64,000 nucleotides of DNA from Endozoicomonas sp965261315 (GCA_965261315.1 CBDHDM010000041.1:1-64000), one strand, 5' to 3'; shown: positions 38,497 to 48,263, numbered from the stretch's first letter. Notes: a model not told the origin generated them from the letters alone. Translations and numbers: made by a program.

Positions 38497-39263
38497 CAGG
38501 GCTTAACTCCCTTATGCAGAGCCACGATACCTCCGGTCATATTGTGATAGACGGTATTTACAAAACCGGCATCCTTCATCATGCCCTCCAGTGTTTCCTG
38601 ATCCGGGTGCATGCGAATACTTTCTGCCAGATATTGATAGCTCTCAGAGTCTCCAGCCACCAGCTTACCCATCATCGGTAACAGCCGGAATGAATAAGCA
38701 TCATAGGCTTTGGTCAGCAACGGGTTATTGGTCTTGGAGAATTCAAGAATCAGCAGCCTGCCCCCCGGTTTCAATACGCGGCACATGGAGCGAAGCGCTG
38801 CATCCTTATCGGTCACATTACGCAGCCCAAAAGAAATGGTGATGCAGTCAAAGGTATTATCCGGGAACGGGAGGCACTCAGCATTGGCCTGGACAAACTC
38901 CATATTGCCAACAATGCCCTGGTCAATCAGTCGATCTCGCCCCACTCGCAACATGGATTCATTGATATCCGCCAGAACGACTCGCCCATTCGCCCCGACC
39001 ATACGGGAAAACTGCCTGGCCAGATCGCCAGTACCGCCAGCAATATCAAGAACAGCATGACCCGGACGGACAGCAGAGAGTTCAATGGTAAAGCGCTTCC
39101 AAAGGCGATGAACCCCCATGGACATCAGGTCATTCATCACATCGTAGCTGCTGGCTACCGAATGAAAGACCCCGGCTACCAGCCCTTCTTTCTCTTTTTC
39201 CAGCACATCACGATAACCAAAATGCGTCGTGCTATCATGCTTTTGCTTGCCACTGTCTGTCAT
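38496..39263 (-). CDS. ubiE: Ubiquinone/menaquinone C-methyltransferase
   Basis: UbiE methylates carbon 2 of the quinone ring with S-adenosylmethionine. The cofactor-binding motif DIAGGTGDLARQFSR, the ADINESML acidic loop and the ISFGLRNVTDKDAAL signature are intact. ATG 39263 follows AAGG at 7 bases and is preferred over frame starts at 39290 and 39278, giving 255 residues. First gene of ubiEJB. Confidence 0.96.
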   Translation of the reverse strand: MTDSGKQKHDSTTHFGYRDVLEKEKEGLVAGVFHSVASSYDVMNDLMSMGVHRLWKRFTIELSAVRPGHAVLDIAGGTGDLARQFSRMVGANGRVVLADINESMLRVGRDRLIDQGIVGNMEFVQANAECLPFPDNTFDCITISFGLRNVTDKDAALRSMCRVLKPGGRLLILEFSKTNNPLLTKAYDAYSFRLLPMMGKLVAGDSESYQYLAESIRMHPDQETLEGMMKDAGFVNTVYHNMTGGIVALHKGVKP

Positions 39264-39823
39264 GACCCTTCCCGGCATTGATCCAATCAATCTTATGGCT
39301 GGCTATTGTAAAGGCAAATGGCTTATGGCGTAAGCATGAGAAGTGGCCTCGACCCAATTGAGAGGCGTAAATATCTATTAAGTCGGATAGTTAACAAACA
39401 GAGGGCTATGGACAGGGCTATCATCCAGAACGACACTAAAAAGGAAAAAATGCCATAATTTCACTGCATGGCACATAAACCAGTACAACTGTCAGAGATT
39501 GTATCTTTCACTTTACCAGGTAATCAGCTGACCTATATCAGGTCTCCAACATCATTTTTCCTGAGTCGAATCATACCTTTGCCAGAAACCAGATACTGAG
39601 TCGGGTCCTGAGCCAGGCAGGGCTTACGCACCAATAGCAACTTCTCTGAAGCCCCTGGTACATAAAGGGAGAGAAGTTTAAGTAACTTGAAAATCATGCT
39701 TTAACATGCAACTAAACTTCTATTGTCGTTCATTATGAGAGTTGATTTTAATTTTATCACCTGTATGAGGTGCGCTTTTGCGGCTATTTTCACTGCTTTA
39801 ATTTGTTTTTACAGGGCTAACTG
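39264..39823. other. Intergenic region ubiE to transposase remnant
   Basis: About 560 bp with no intact gene. The ubiE promoter must lie at its left side. The last ~100 bp contain an open frame without recognisable homology. I could not find terminal inverted repeats bounding the transposase remnant. In Pseudomonas the polyhydroxyalkanoate genes occupy the ubiE-to-DUF971 interval; none remain here. Confidence 0.45.
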
Positions 39824-40429
39824 GTGCGTAAGTTCCTTTGGAGATATCGATTTTTACAGGCTATTGAGCACGACCAGGCACCGGAGCTTAGTGGCATCAC
39901 AGAACTGGATGAAACTTTCTTCTGTGAATCCTTCAAAGGTCAGAAGAAAGGTCTTCCAAGAGCAGCCAGGAAGCGGGGTAATGATAAGAAGACAGAGTGT
40001 CGACAAATACCGGTCATGGTAGCCAGAGACCGCGATAATCAGACGGTTGATGGCATTCTGGAGAATCAGAGTACAGACGAGCTTTGTCGTCATTTGAACG
40101 GTCGAATAAATATTAAAGCAGTCGTATGCGCCGATGCAAGCCTTGCACATGAGAAGCTTGCGAGAACCTTGGGGTTCACCTTTAAAGAACTGGTGTCATC
40201 CTCTGGAATACGGGTTATAGAAGGTGTTTTTCACCTGCAACGTGTGAATGCATATCACAGCCACTTGAAGCAGTGGATTACAGGGATTTTTCACGGAGTT
40301 GCAACAAAATATCTGTCACATTACCTGGGCTGGCGAAGGGCTCTAACTGGCATTAATGCTTTAACAACTGATCGGTTGGCCAACAAGATTTTGGAATTTA
40401 TTCACTTTCAACCCTTAAAGGCAACATAG
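39824..40429 (+). mobile_element. IS1595-family (ISXO2-like) transposase, N-terminally truncated
   Basis: The 201-residue frame holds the catalytic half of an ISXO2-type transposase. SGITELDETFF gives the first Asp, VVCADASLAHEKL the second, and VNAYHSHLKQW with GVATKYLSHYLGWRRAL the asparagine-containing C-terminal motif of the family. The first ~100 residues (zinc ribbon and helix-turn-helix) are missing: a TAA lies directly upstream of the GTG, and no such sequence is found in any frame before it. LWRYRFLQAIE at its beginning matches the junction after the helix-turn-helix. Probably inactive. Confidence 0.8.
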
Positions 40430-40524
40430 CCCGTTAGGAGTTTGACGTTCTGATTAGGCTCAAGATGGCTGTTAACACGGAATTAAGTTATGAAAAATAT
40501 ATTTTAAATATAAAAAATTATATA

Positions 40525-40557
40525 AATCAAATTGAGAGAATTTCCCTCAATTTGATT
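40525..40557 (-). terminator. AT-rich terminator hairpin after the DUF971 gene
   Basis: AATCAAATTGAG (40525-40536) and CTCAATTTGATT (40546-40557) form a perfect 12-bp stem. On the - strand it overlaps the stop codon and is followed by T-rich sequence. It is placed to end the SPOR-hslVU-DUF971 operon. Confidence 0.7.
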
Positions 40558-40933
40558 ACTGAAAAAAGCGAACCACTGAAACGTCCGGGTCACGACTGGC
40601 GCCAGCCCCCCTTAGAGCCTGCAGATACTCATCCCACATCGTTTCCTTCTTATGGCATAGCTCATAGAGGTAGCTCCAGTCATAAATACCGCTGTCATGG
40701 CCATCATCAAATATCAGTTTTATTGCATACTGGCCAACCATTTCCACACCGGTGATGGCCACATTCAGCTTGCCGGTCTGCAAGACAGGATTGCCATGTC
40801 CACGAACCTCTGCTGAAGGGCTTAATACCCTGAGAAACTCTGCCTCCAACTGGAATATTTCATGGCCAAACTGAATTTCCAATAGTCTGGAACGCTTGTG
40901 AAGCTTAATGTCGGAAGGGATCAAGGTTGTCAT
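40556..40933 (-). CDS. DUF971 (gamma-butyrobetaine hydroxylase-like N-terminal) protein
   Basis: A 125-residue protein with the domain pattern LEIQFGHEIFQLEAEFLRVLSPSAEVRGHG, VEMVGQYAIKLIFDDGHDSGIYDWSYLYEL. This matches the DUF971 family, whose C-terminal half binds metal in related eukaryotic hydroxylases; the bacterial role is not established. The start ATG 40933 is preferred over GTG 40951. It follows hslU in the same direction, as in Pseudomonas. Confidence 0.85.
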   Translation of the reverse strand: MTTLIPSDIKLHKRSRLLEIQFGHEIFQLEAEFLRVLSPSAEVRGHGNPVLQTGKLNVAITGVEMVGQYAIKLIFDDGHDSGIYDWSYLYELCHKKETMWDEYLQALRGAGASRDPDVSVVRFFQ

Positions 40934-41016
40934 TTCAGGCAGGGTATCCACTCATTATTAAAAAGAGTAAGAAAGGAGAGTGGCCAGCAAGGCACTGACC
41001 ACCCCAAAGCAGGCAA

Positions 41017-42354
41017 TTAGAGGATATAGCGACTCAGGTCTTCATCCTGAACCAGTTCACCCAGGTGTTTATCAACATAAGCTGCATCAATCTTCAGCGG
41101 TGTGCCATCCTGGGCAGAAGCCAGGTCAGCAGCACTGAAAGAGACCTCTTCCAGCAGGCGCTCCATAACGGTATGAAGGCGGCGGGCACCAATATTCTCA
41201 GTACGCTCATTAACCTGCCAGGAGACCTCGGCCAGACGACGAATGGCATCTTCGGCAAACTCGATATTGAGTGATTCCGTTGCCATCAACGCTTGGTATT
41301 GCTCCGTCAGAGAGGCATCAGGCTCAGTCAGAATACGCATAAAATCATCTGAAGACAGTGCTTTCAGCTCAACACGAATCGGCAGGCGACCCTGCAGCTC
41401 TGGAATCAGGTCTGATGGCTTGGCCAGGTGGAACGCACCAGAAGCGATAAACAGGATATGATCGGTTTTCACCATGCCGTATTTGGTCGATACGGTGCAA
41501 CCTTCAATCAGTGGCAACAGGTCACGTTGAACCCCTTCCCGGGAAACATCCGCGTTAGAGGCACCGGAGCGTTTTGCAACCTTGTCAATTTCATCAAGAA
41601 AGACAATGCCATTTTGCTCAACAGCATCAACAGCCCTGGTCTTGAGCTCATCCTCATTCACCAGCTTGGCCGCTTCTTCCTCCTGAACCAGACGCATTGC
41701 ATCTTTGACTTTCAGCTTACGATTCTTGGATTTACCCGTGTTCAGGTTTGAGAACATGCTCTGAAGCTGGTTGGTCATCTCTTCCATACCAGGAGGCGCC
41801 ATGATCTCAACGCCCATTGCCGCTTCGCGAACATCAATTTCAATCTCTTTATCATCCAGATCACCTTCGCGCAACTTTTTGCGGAATACCTGACGGGTAG
41901 AGTTGTCCTGAGGCTGAGACTCTTCACTAAAGGAACGTGCCGGCGGAAGTAGCGCATCCAGAATTCGCTCTTCAGCAGCATCCAGAGCCCGATGACGAAC
42001 GCGCTCCATTTCCATTTCCCGAAGCATTTTGATCGCAGCATCCATCAGGTCACGAACAATGGACTCAACGTCACGACCAACATAACCAACTTCAGTAAAT
42101 TTAGTGGCTTCAATCTTGATAAACGGTGCATTGGCCAGTTTGGCAAGGCGTCGGGCAATTTCAGTTTTACCCACACCGGTAGGGCCAATCATCAGGATAT
42201 TTTTAGGGCTGATCTCATTCCGCAGATCTTCATTCAACTGCATTCTGCGCCAGCGGTTACGAAGCGCTATTGCTACAGCACGCTTGGCTTCATCCTGACC
42301 AATAATGTGTTTGTCCAACTCATGAACAATTTCGCGGGGCGTCATATCTGACAT
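41017..42354 (-). CDS. hslU: ATP-dependent protease ATPase subunit HslU
   Basis: HslU is the AAA+ hexamer that unfolds substrates for HslV. The 445-residue product has Walker A GPTGVGKT (57-64), the GYVGRD pore loop (about 91-96), an I-domain in the middle, Walker B GIVFLDEIDKV, and a C-terminal sensor 2 domain ending SRYIL. Full length. It follows hslV by 30 bp in a heat-shock operon; I did not see a clear sigma-32 promoter. Confidence 0.97.
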   Translation of the reverse strand: MSDMTPREIVHELDKHIIGQDEAKRAVAIALRNRWRRMQLNEDLRNEISPKNILMIGPTGVGKTEIARRLAKLANAPFIKIEATKFTEVGYVGRDVESIVRDLMDAAIKMLREMEMERVRHRALDAAEERILDALLPPARSFSEESQPQDNSTRQVFRKKLREGDLDDKEIEIDVREAAMGVEIMAPPGMEEMTNQLQSMFSNLNTGKSKNRKLKVKDAMRLVQEEEAAKLVNEDELKTRAVDAVEQNGIVFLDEIDKVAKRSGASNADVSREGVQRDLLPLIEGCTVSTKYGMVKTDHILFIASGAFHLAKPSDLIPELQGRLPIRVELKALSSDDFMRILTEPDASLTEQYQALMATESLNIEFAEDAIRRLAEVSWQVNERTENIGARRLHTVMERLLEEVSFSAADLASAQDGTPLKIDAAYVDKHLGELVQDEDLSRYIL

Positions 42355-42384
42355 ATTGGAAACTCGTCTTAAATAGCAATGGCT

Positions 42385-42927
42385 TCAGGCAGCTGGAAGC
42401 TCTTCAATGACTTGATTTGAATTGGTGTAAACGCAGATATCTGCCGCAATACCCAGACTCTTTTCGACAATATCACGGGCACCCATTTCAGTATTTTGAA
42501 ACAGTGCCTTCGCTGCCGACTGAGCATAAAATCCACCAGAGCCAATGGCCAGAATGCCATCCTCTGTCTCCATCACGTCACCATTACCGGTGATAATCAG
42601 GGAAGCGGTGGCATCAGCAACAATCAACATCGCTTCCAGCCTTTGCAGGGCTCTCTCGGTTCGCCACTCTTTAGCCAGCTCAACCGCTGACTTGGTCAGT
42701 CGTCCCTGATGCTTCTCCAGCTGAGCTTCGAAGCGCTCAAACAGGGTAAATGCATCAGCAGTGCCACCTGCAAACCCGGCAATGACCTTCCCGTGATAGA
42801 GTCGACGTACCTTGTGGGCATTGCCCTTGATGACGGCATCACCCAGCGAAACCTGGCCATCACCACCGATCACGACACTGCCGCCACGACGCACAGACAG
42901 AATAGTTGTGCCACGATACTGTTCCAA
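42385..42927 (-). CDS. hslV: ATP-dependent protease proteolytic subunit HslV
   Basis: HslV is a Thr-protease forming a two-ring dodecamer under HslU. The 180-residue protein starts MEQYRGTTILSVRRGG, so the active threonine would be Thr7, exposed by removal of six residues; many relatives begin directly MTT. GGDGQVSLGDAVIKGNA, and SGGFYAQSAAKAL near the C-terminus, are typical. It is between the SPOR gene and hslU. Confidence 0.96.
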   Translation of the reverse strand: MEQYRGTTILSVRRGGSVVIGGDGQVSLGDAVIKGNAHKVRRLYHGKVIAGFAGGTADAFTLFERFEAQLEKHQGRLTKSAVELAKEWRTERALQRLEAMLIVADATASLIITGNGDVMETEDGILAIGSGGFYAQSAAKALFQNTEMGARDIVEKSLGIAADICVYTNSNQVIEELPAA

Positions 42928-43034
42928 GGCTCGCTCCTTAAATAAAAAAACGGATAACAGAGCCTTATATTGGGGGATGAGATTTAATTATCAAGAGGGA
43001 CGGGAGAGAAACCCGCCCGGAATTGAGTTTTTTC

Positions 43035-43625
43035 CTATTTGAGTTGTAAGAGAAGACTATCAATGTTCTGGCTGGCCAACACTTTCTGGGCATTCTGGAG
43101 CGATATCCGATCGGTAAAAGGCCCCAATTGAACCCGGTGCCAGGTTTCTCCCCCGCCCACATTGACTCGCTCAACCTTGGGCGTCAAACCTTCGAGCAGC
43201 AATTGAGCCCTGAGTCGCTCAGCATCCTTAGAGCTGCGGAAAGAGCCGGCCTGTAACAGATACTTTTTAGGCTTGGTGCTTGTCGCTGGTACAGCTGCTT
43301 TCTGGTCCTTTTTCTGCGGTTGTGTTTTAGCTGGAGCCTGATCAGGGATAGAAACTGTCACCTCTGACTCAGGAAGCAGGGTATAAAAATCAAACACGGG
43401 CTGGTTATCTTTTTTCTGTTCATCCACAGATGCTGAAGCGACCTGTTCAGCCACCGTCCTGACATCTTTCGCAGAAGGCATTAGCCCTGCCAGAAAAGCC
43501 ACAAACACACCAATCGCCAGTCCTGCCAGCAACCAGACCCAATTAGGCATAGACACTGATGTCGTTTTGCCGGCACTTTTCGACTTACTGGCTCCCCGCT
43601 TGGTACTGTTTGATCTGGATGTCAT
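43035..43625 (-). CDS. SPOR-domain protein (FtsN-like)
   Basis: A 196-residue protein with a basic N-terminus, one membrane helix (about residues 27-48: VWLLAGLAIGVFVAFLAGLMP), a proline/lysine-rich linker, and a C-terminal SPOR domain (about 122-196: KKYLLQAGSFRSSKDAERLRAQLL) binding denuded glycan strands. The layout is that of FtsN-like cell division proteins, and its place next to hslV is conserved. In Pseudomonas argS follows directly upstream; here an 11.4-kb secretion island separates them. Start ATG 43625 preferred to TTG 43634. Confidence 0.85.
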   Translation of the reverse strand: MTSRSNSTKRGASKSKSAGKTTSVSMPNWVWLLAGLAIGVFVAFLAGLMPSAKDVRTVAEQVASASVDEQKKDNQPVFDFYTLLPESEVTVSIPDQAPAKTQPQKKDQKAAVPATSTKPKKYLLQAGSFRSSKDAERLRAQLLLEGLTPKVERVNVGGGETWHRVQLGPFTDRISLQNAQKVLASQNIDSLLLQLK

Positions 43626-43857
43626 AATTCTCAACTTTATGGATAAGGCTATTCAGCGTATGGCTTTTAATAGGGATGTAGCCATGCGAGTACTATTATC
43701 ACCGGCAATACTGGTACCCGGTCAAGTGAACAACCCGGTTTACTGGATATTCAGCCAGTTACCTCAGTTCTGAGCCTGTTTTTACTTCCTGCCTATACTT
43801 ATTTCAGACGAGACAATCTCCCGATACCTCTCCGGGCAGTATACAGGCTGTATTATC

Positions 43858-44325
43858 ATGGAAGATCAACCCGACTCAGCTTCATCAGACAACAATACCG
43901 GCACCCCGGCCAGCCCCCCGTCATCGCCCTCTACCAGTGGCAGCCCCCCCCTCTCCCGGGTTGAAAGGGTTTCCGCCAGTGGCGAATACACAATAAATGG
44001 CACCCCTGACGACATTCAGATGGAAGTCCGGGGACCTGACTTTGTACTGACACTGCCCGATGGCTCGGAACACGTCCTGCTGATGGGGGGCATTGTCACC
44101 GCCACCGGCCAGCCACTGCTGCTTAAGTTTACCGATGGCTCCCGGCTTTCGGGGGACCAGTTTATTGCCCGGGCGGATTATCAAAGTGCTGTCGATGTAC
44201 AAAACCTCGGGCCAGAACCGGATATCGTAGCGACCACAGAAACTGCACACAAGGCCCCACAAGATGACTCCGTCCAAAAGCCAGTGAAGTCCTTGCTCAC
44301 GATACCTCGCAACCAACCAGCCTGA
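43858..44325 (+). CDS. RTX protein, N-terminal part (separated by a frameshift)
   Basis: This 155-residue frame is almost certainly the N-terminus of the following RTX protein. It ends at a TGA while the next frame reads back without a stop to about 44268, including EETHFSEDFMVDVGEF across the listed start. The shift corresponds to one lost base near 44283. It begins with a Ser/Pro/Gly-rich low-complexity tract, then a beta-rich domain (about residues 37-113) with VRGPDFVLTLPDGSEHVLLMGG. Such a domain at the start of type I secreted adhesins often works as a retention or prefix module, but I could not align it to a known one. Confidence 0.7.
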   Translation: MEDQPDSASSDNNTGTPASPPSSPSTSGSPPLSRVERVSASGEYTINGTPDDIQMEVRGPDFVLTLPDGSEHVLLMGGIVTATGQPLLLKFTDGSRLSGDQFIARADYQSAVDVQNLGPEPDIVATTETAHKAPQDDSVQKPVKSLLTIPRNQPA

Positions 44326-44354
44326 TCGAAGAGACTCACTTCAGTGAGGATTTT

Positions 44355-47300
44355 ATGGTCGACGTCGGCGAATTCAAACAGGCCGCTCACAGCCACGATG
44401 TACATTCCGAGTTTCAGGAAGAACTGGCAGAAGCCGTTAACCAGCTGGAGCAAATAGCGGTGACTGATACCAATACCATTGAGCCATCAGTCAGAAATAC
44501 CAACCAGGAGGACAGCTCAATCTCAGGAGCGCCCTCCATCACAACAACGGTCACGGTTTCTACTGAATCCGGCCCCCCTGGTTCCGGATTTACCGTTAGT
44601 CTGAATAATCTCGGAGCTCTCAGCAACGCTGATATTTATACGGGCGGTGGGGGGAGTGTAGAATCAAGTATTAACCCTGAACTGGACGTACAACTGGAAC
44701 CTGAAGCCATCCACATTTCCGGTTCCGGAGACACCGCCGAACATGACGGGATTACGGTCAAAGGTGATAATCCCACCTATTTCTCCGACGTCATGTCCAG
44801 CAAGCTGGTCACTATTGACAGTTCATCAATAGGCAATACCGTTCAACAAGTCAGACTTTATGGCTTACCCTCCGAATGGTCGGTTGAAGCGGCCTCTTTT
44901 ATAGAGGGCCCTGCCAGCGCTGAAGGCTCTGATACTGCTGACGGCTCTGTCAGCGCTGACTACTGGCTTATCCCCACCAAGACTTTTATCGTCACTTATC
45001 CCATCGGGGCCGATGTCGAAGGCCTCGGTTTCAACCTGACATTTGCTGTCGACTTCAAAGCCGAGACAAACCGCCTCAGCGAAGTTTTCCGCCTGCCGGC
45101 TTTTGCCGCCCCCGCCCATAACCGTGATGACCTGAATCTCACCGTTAATGATGATACCGCGCTGGTTTTCAACCTCCTGCATAACGGCGATGACATTCAA
45201 CTGGGCGCCGGCAACGATACGGTTGATGGCGGCGTTGGCGATGACGTCATCCATTCCGGAGGGGGCAACGATCATGTCAATGGTGGCTCTGGTTCCGACC
45301 ATATGGACGGTGGCACGGGTATTGATGAAGTCGTGTTTGATAGCAGCGTCAATGGTGCCATCACGGCCGGTGTTACCGTCAGTCTTCTGGAGGGTACGGC
45401 CACCGATGGTTATGGCGACACCGATACCCTCTCGGGCTTTGAAAATGTCAGCGGCACTTCCTTTGATGATCTTTTGACCGGCGACAACAGCACCAACACG
45501 TTATATGGCCGTGCGGACAGTGACACCCTCAATGGTCTGGGGGGCAGCGATACGCTTTATGGTGAAGAAGGCCCGGATGTACTCAACGGCGGCACAGAAG
45601 ACGACATTCTTTACGGCGGAGCCGATGATGACACACTGAATGGTGATGCCGATCACGACACGCTGTACGGTGATGGGGGCAACGACATCCTCAATGGCGG
45701 TGCCGGCAATGATCGCCTGATGGGGGGAGCAGGCAATGATGCGCTGAATGGTGATAGCGGGACAGACACCGCCGACTACCGCAATCTGGATACCGGCATT
45801 AGTGCTGATCTCACCACCGGAATCACCGCTTATAATGGCAGCGATGAAGAAGATACCCTGAAAGATATTGAAAACCTCACCGGCACCCTCAGCAGTGATA
45901 CCCTGACCGGCAATGATCTGGCAAACACCCTGGAAGGCCTTGACGGTAACGATATTCTGTCCGGTCTTGATGGCGACGACCATCTGACTGGCGGTGAAGG
46001 CGATGACCAGCTTATCGGCGGAGCGGGGGCCGACACCCTCACCGGCAATGAAGGCAGCGATACCGCAGACTACTCACTGGAAACCGCCGGCATTCAGGTT
46101 TATCTGGACAATGGCAGCGCCAGTCTGGTGGATCAATCCGGTGCCACCGACCAGCTGAGTGGTATCGAAAATATTACCGGCTCCCAGGGCGATGATACGT
46201 TCAGTGGTGATGCCAATAACAATTATTTTGATGGTCAGGCAGGCAGCGACACCCTGGACTTTTCCCGCAGCCAGATAACCACCGGGGTCACTGCGAACCT
46301 TGAGAACCAGCAGGCATCGTACATTTTTGATGGCATCTCGAGTACCGATACCTTCACTAGTATTGAAAACCTGCGGGGAAGCGACTTTAACGATTTTCTC
46401 ACTGGCGATGCCAAAGGAAACACCCTGTCCGGCGGTGCGTTGACAGACACACTCTATGGTCTGGATGGTAATGACACCCTCAATGGCGGCCTCAATGACG
46501 ACATTCTTCATGGTGATGCCGGGGACGATACGGTCAACGGCGATGAAGGCGATGACACGCTGATCAGTGGTACCGGCAGTGACACTTTTAACGGGGGAGC
46601 GGGTGATGATCTTCTGGATTACAGCGGTTATCACCAGGGCATCACGGCAAACCTGAACACCGGCACCGTCTCGGACCAGAACACCGATGAAGATGACACT
46701 GTCAGCAATATTGAACATCTGACCGGAACATTGCTGGATGATGTTATTACCGGCAATACCGATGCAAACACCCTGAAGGGGCTGGATGGTGACGATCAAA
46801 TCTCCGGTGGTTCCGGTAATGATCGCCTGGAAGGTGGCGCAGGCAATGATACGCTTGCCGGTGGTGCCGGGGATGATTTATTACAGGGTGATGAAGGTAT
46901 CGATATAGCGGATTACTCTTCCCAGACGACGGCACTGAACATCACACTTAACAGTCAGTCCATGACCTGGATCGACCAGTCAGGAAGCACAGATACCCTG
47001 ACCAGCATTGAAGGCATTATCGGCTCAACAGCCGACGACACCTTCAGCGGTGACGCCAGCAACAATTATCTGAATGGCCACGATGGTATCGATACCATCG
47101 ACTTTGGCCGTATGGCGATTACCGGCGGGGTCACCGCCAGCCTCTATAATAATCATGCGTCGTATACCCTGAACAACACCTTCAGTATTGATGAGATTTA
47201 CAACATTGAAAATCTGATCGGCACCGATGCCCGGGATTATCTAACCGGCGATGACAATGACAATAAACTGGAAGGCGGCAGTGCTAACGACATTCTTAAT

Positions 47301-48263
47301 GGTGGCGGGGGTAATGACATTATCGATGGTGGTTCCGGTTACGATACCGCAGCCTACGAATTTGCCACCTCGGGTGTCACCGCTATTTTGAACCAGGACA
47401 AAACAGGCACCGCAACGACGAAGGATTACACCGACACACTGCTCAATATTCAGAACCTTTCTGGTAGCACCTATAACGATAACCTGACCGGCAACAGTGA
47501 TAGTAACGAATTATTTGGCCTGGACGGCATTGACACCCTCAATGGCGAAGGCGGGCACGATAAACTTTATGGCGATGGAGGTGATGACACATTGTATGGC
47601 AAAGCCGGGTATGACCATCTCCAGGGTGGTGAAGGCGATGACATTCTGATTGGCGGCAGCGGTATTGATAAGTTTGTTGGCGGAAACCTGCAGGAGTACA
47701 ACTCCGGGTATGGGGAAGGGGGCTTTGATACCGTTAGCTTTGAGGACCATGTATCCGATAGCGATACCGGTGTAGAGGTTGATTTTTCTTATATAGGCAC
47801 CTTCATGGTTCGTAATAACGGCGAAGGGGGTAAGGAAGAACTCTTTTCTATAGAAGGCGTGATAGGGTCTGATTATGGGGATACGCTCACCGGCATTTCC
47901 GGGTCATCACTGAAGGGGGCAGGCGGTGATGATACCCTGAAAATTGATTTCTCCCTGCTTAAGGATTCGCCTACCCTGCTGGATGGCGGCACTGGCTCAG
48001 ACACCCTGATAAACACCGCCGGTGGCACCTTTGATTTTGGGGATTTCACCGGAATTATCAATAATATGGAAAGGATCGATTTTACCGGTAATGGCTCTGA
48101 TGACATAACCCTGTCTGTTGATGATGTGGATGAACTATCCGGTGGTGATTCTCTGGCTATTCAGGTGGATGCTAGCGATAGCCTGACCATCACCGATTAT
48201 GGCTCAGTCAATGACGATGTCTATTCCGATGGAACCAATACCATAACGGTGTATTATATTTGA
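44355..48263 (+). CDS. RTX calcium-binding repeat protein, likely type I secreted
   Basis: The 1302-residue frame (about 1468 with the preceding frameshifted part) is acidic and rich in Gly, Asp and Asn. After a beta-rich region of about 280 residues it holds long tracts of the nonapeptide GGxGxDxLx, which bind calcium and fold as parallel beta-roll outside the cell. Two copies of a module of about 281 residues run from about 46053 and 46896. Each has a DYS..., DQSG-TD, GDDTFSGDA-NNY and FDG/NGHDG order, followed by RTX tracts. No Ig-like repeats, enzyme or lipase/protease domain is visible, so adhesion or matrix function is inferred. The C-terminal ~80 residues are beta-rich and could hold the uncleaved secretion signal. 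It is followed 76 bp on by its ABC transporter. Confidence 0.85.
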   Translation: MVDVGEFKQAAHSHDVHSEFQEELAEAVNQLEQIAVTDTNTIEPSVRNTNQEDSSISGAPSITTTVTVSTESGPPGSGFTVSLNNLGALSNADIYTGGGGSVESSINPELDVQLEPEAIHISGSGDTAEHDGITVKGDNPTYFSDVMSSKLVTIDSSSIGNTVQQVRLYGLPSEWSVEAASFIEGPASAEGSDTADGSVSADYWLIPTKTFIVTYPIGADVEGLGFNLTFAVDFKAETNRLSEVFRLPAFAAPAHNRDDLNLTVNDDTALVFNLLHNGDDIQLGAGNDTVDGGVGDDVIHSGGGNDHVNGGSGSDHMDGGTGIDEVVFDSSVNGAITAGVTVSLLEGTATDGYGDTDTLSGFENVSGTSFDDLLTGDNSTNTLYGRADSDTLNGLGGSDTLYGEEGPDVLNGGTEDDILYGGADDDTLNGDADHDTLYGDGGNDILNGGAGNDRLMGGAGNDALNGDSGTDTADYRNLDTGISADLTTGITAYNGSDEEDTLKDIENLTGTLSSDTLTGNDLANTLEGLDGNDILSGLDGDDHLTGGEGDDQLIGGAGADTLTGNEGSDTADYSLETAGIQVYLDNGSASLVDQSGATDQLSGIENITGSQGDDTFSGDANNNYFDGQAGSDTLDFSRSQITTGVTANLENQQASYIFDGISSTDTFTSIENLRGSDFNDFLTGDAKGNTLSGGALTDTLYGLDGNDTLNGGLNDDILHGDAGDDTVNGDEGDDTLISGTGSDTFNGGAGDDLLDYSGYHQGITANLNTGTVSDQNTDEDDTVSNIEHLTGTLLDDVITGNTDANTLKGLDGDDQISGGSGNDRLEGGAGNDTLAGGAGDDLLQGDEGIDIADYSSQTTALNITLNSQSMTWIDQSGSTDTLTSIEGIIGSTADDTFSGDASNNYLNGHDGIDTIDFGRMAITGGVTASLYNNHASYTLNNTFSIDEIYNIENLIGTDARDYLTGDDNDNKLEGGSANDILNGGGGNDIIDGGSGYDTAAYEFATSGVTAILNQDKTGTATTKDYTDTLLNIQNLSGSTYNDNLTGNSDSNELFGLDGIDTLNGEGGHDKLYGDGGDDTLYGKAGYDHLQGGEGDDILIGGSGIDKFVGGNLQEYNSGYGEGGFDTVSFEDHVSDSDTGVEVDFSYIGTFMVRNNGEGGKEELFSIEGVIGSDYGDTLTGISGSSLKGAGGDDTLKIDFSLLKDSPTLLDGGTGSDTLINTAGGTFDFGDFTGIINNMERIDFTGNGSDDITLSVDDVDELSGGDSLAIQVDASDSLTITDYGSVNDDVYSDGTNTITVYYI
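46053..47350 (+). repeat. Internal duplication of a ~281-codon module in the RTX gene
   Basis: Copy one starts near 46053 (GSDTADYS) and copy two near 46896 (GIDIADYS). Matching landmarks recur at the same spacing: DQSGATDQLSGIENITGS / DQSGSTDTLTSIEGIIGS and TGVTANLENQQASYIF / GGVTASLYNNHASYTL. The copies have diverged, so the duplication is not recent. Confidence 0.7.

Noticed and set aside
45501..46799. Long open frames on the - strand within the RTX gene
   Set aside because: They are mirror images of the repetitive Gly/Asp codons of the RTX repeats; no ribosome sites and no family sense.
45180..47700. Regularly spaced short DNA repeats resembling a CRISPR array
   Set aside because: They are in-frame codons of 9-residue RTX repeats, vary in sequence, and have no unique spacers or cas genes nearby.
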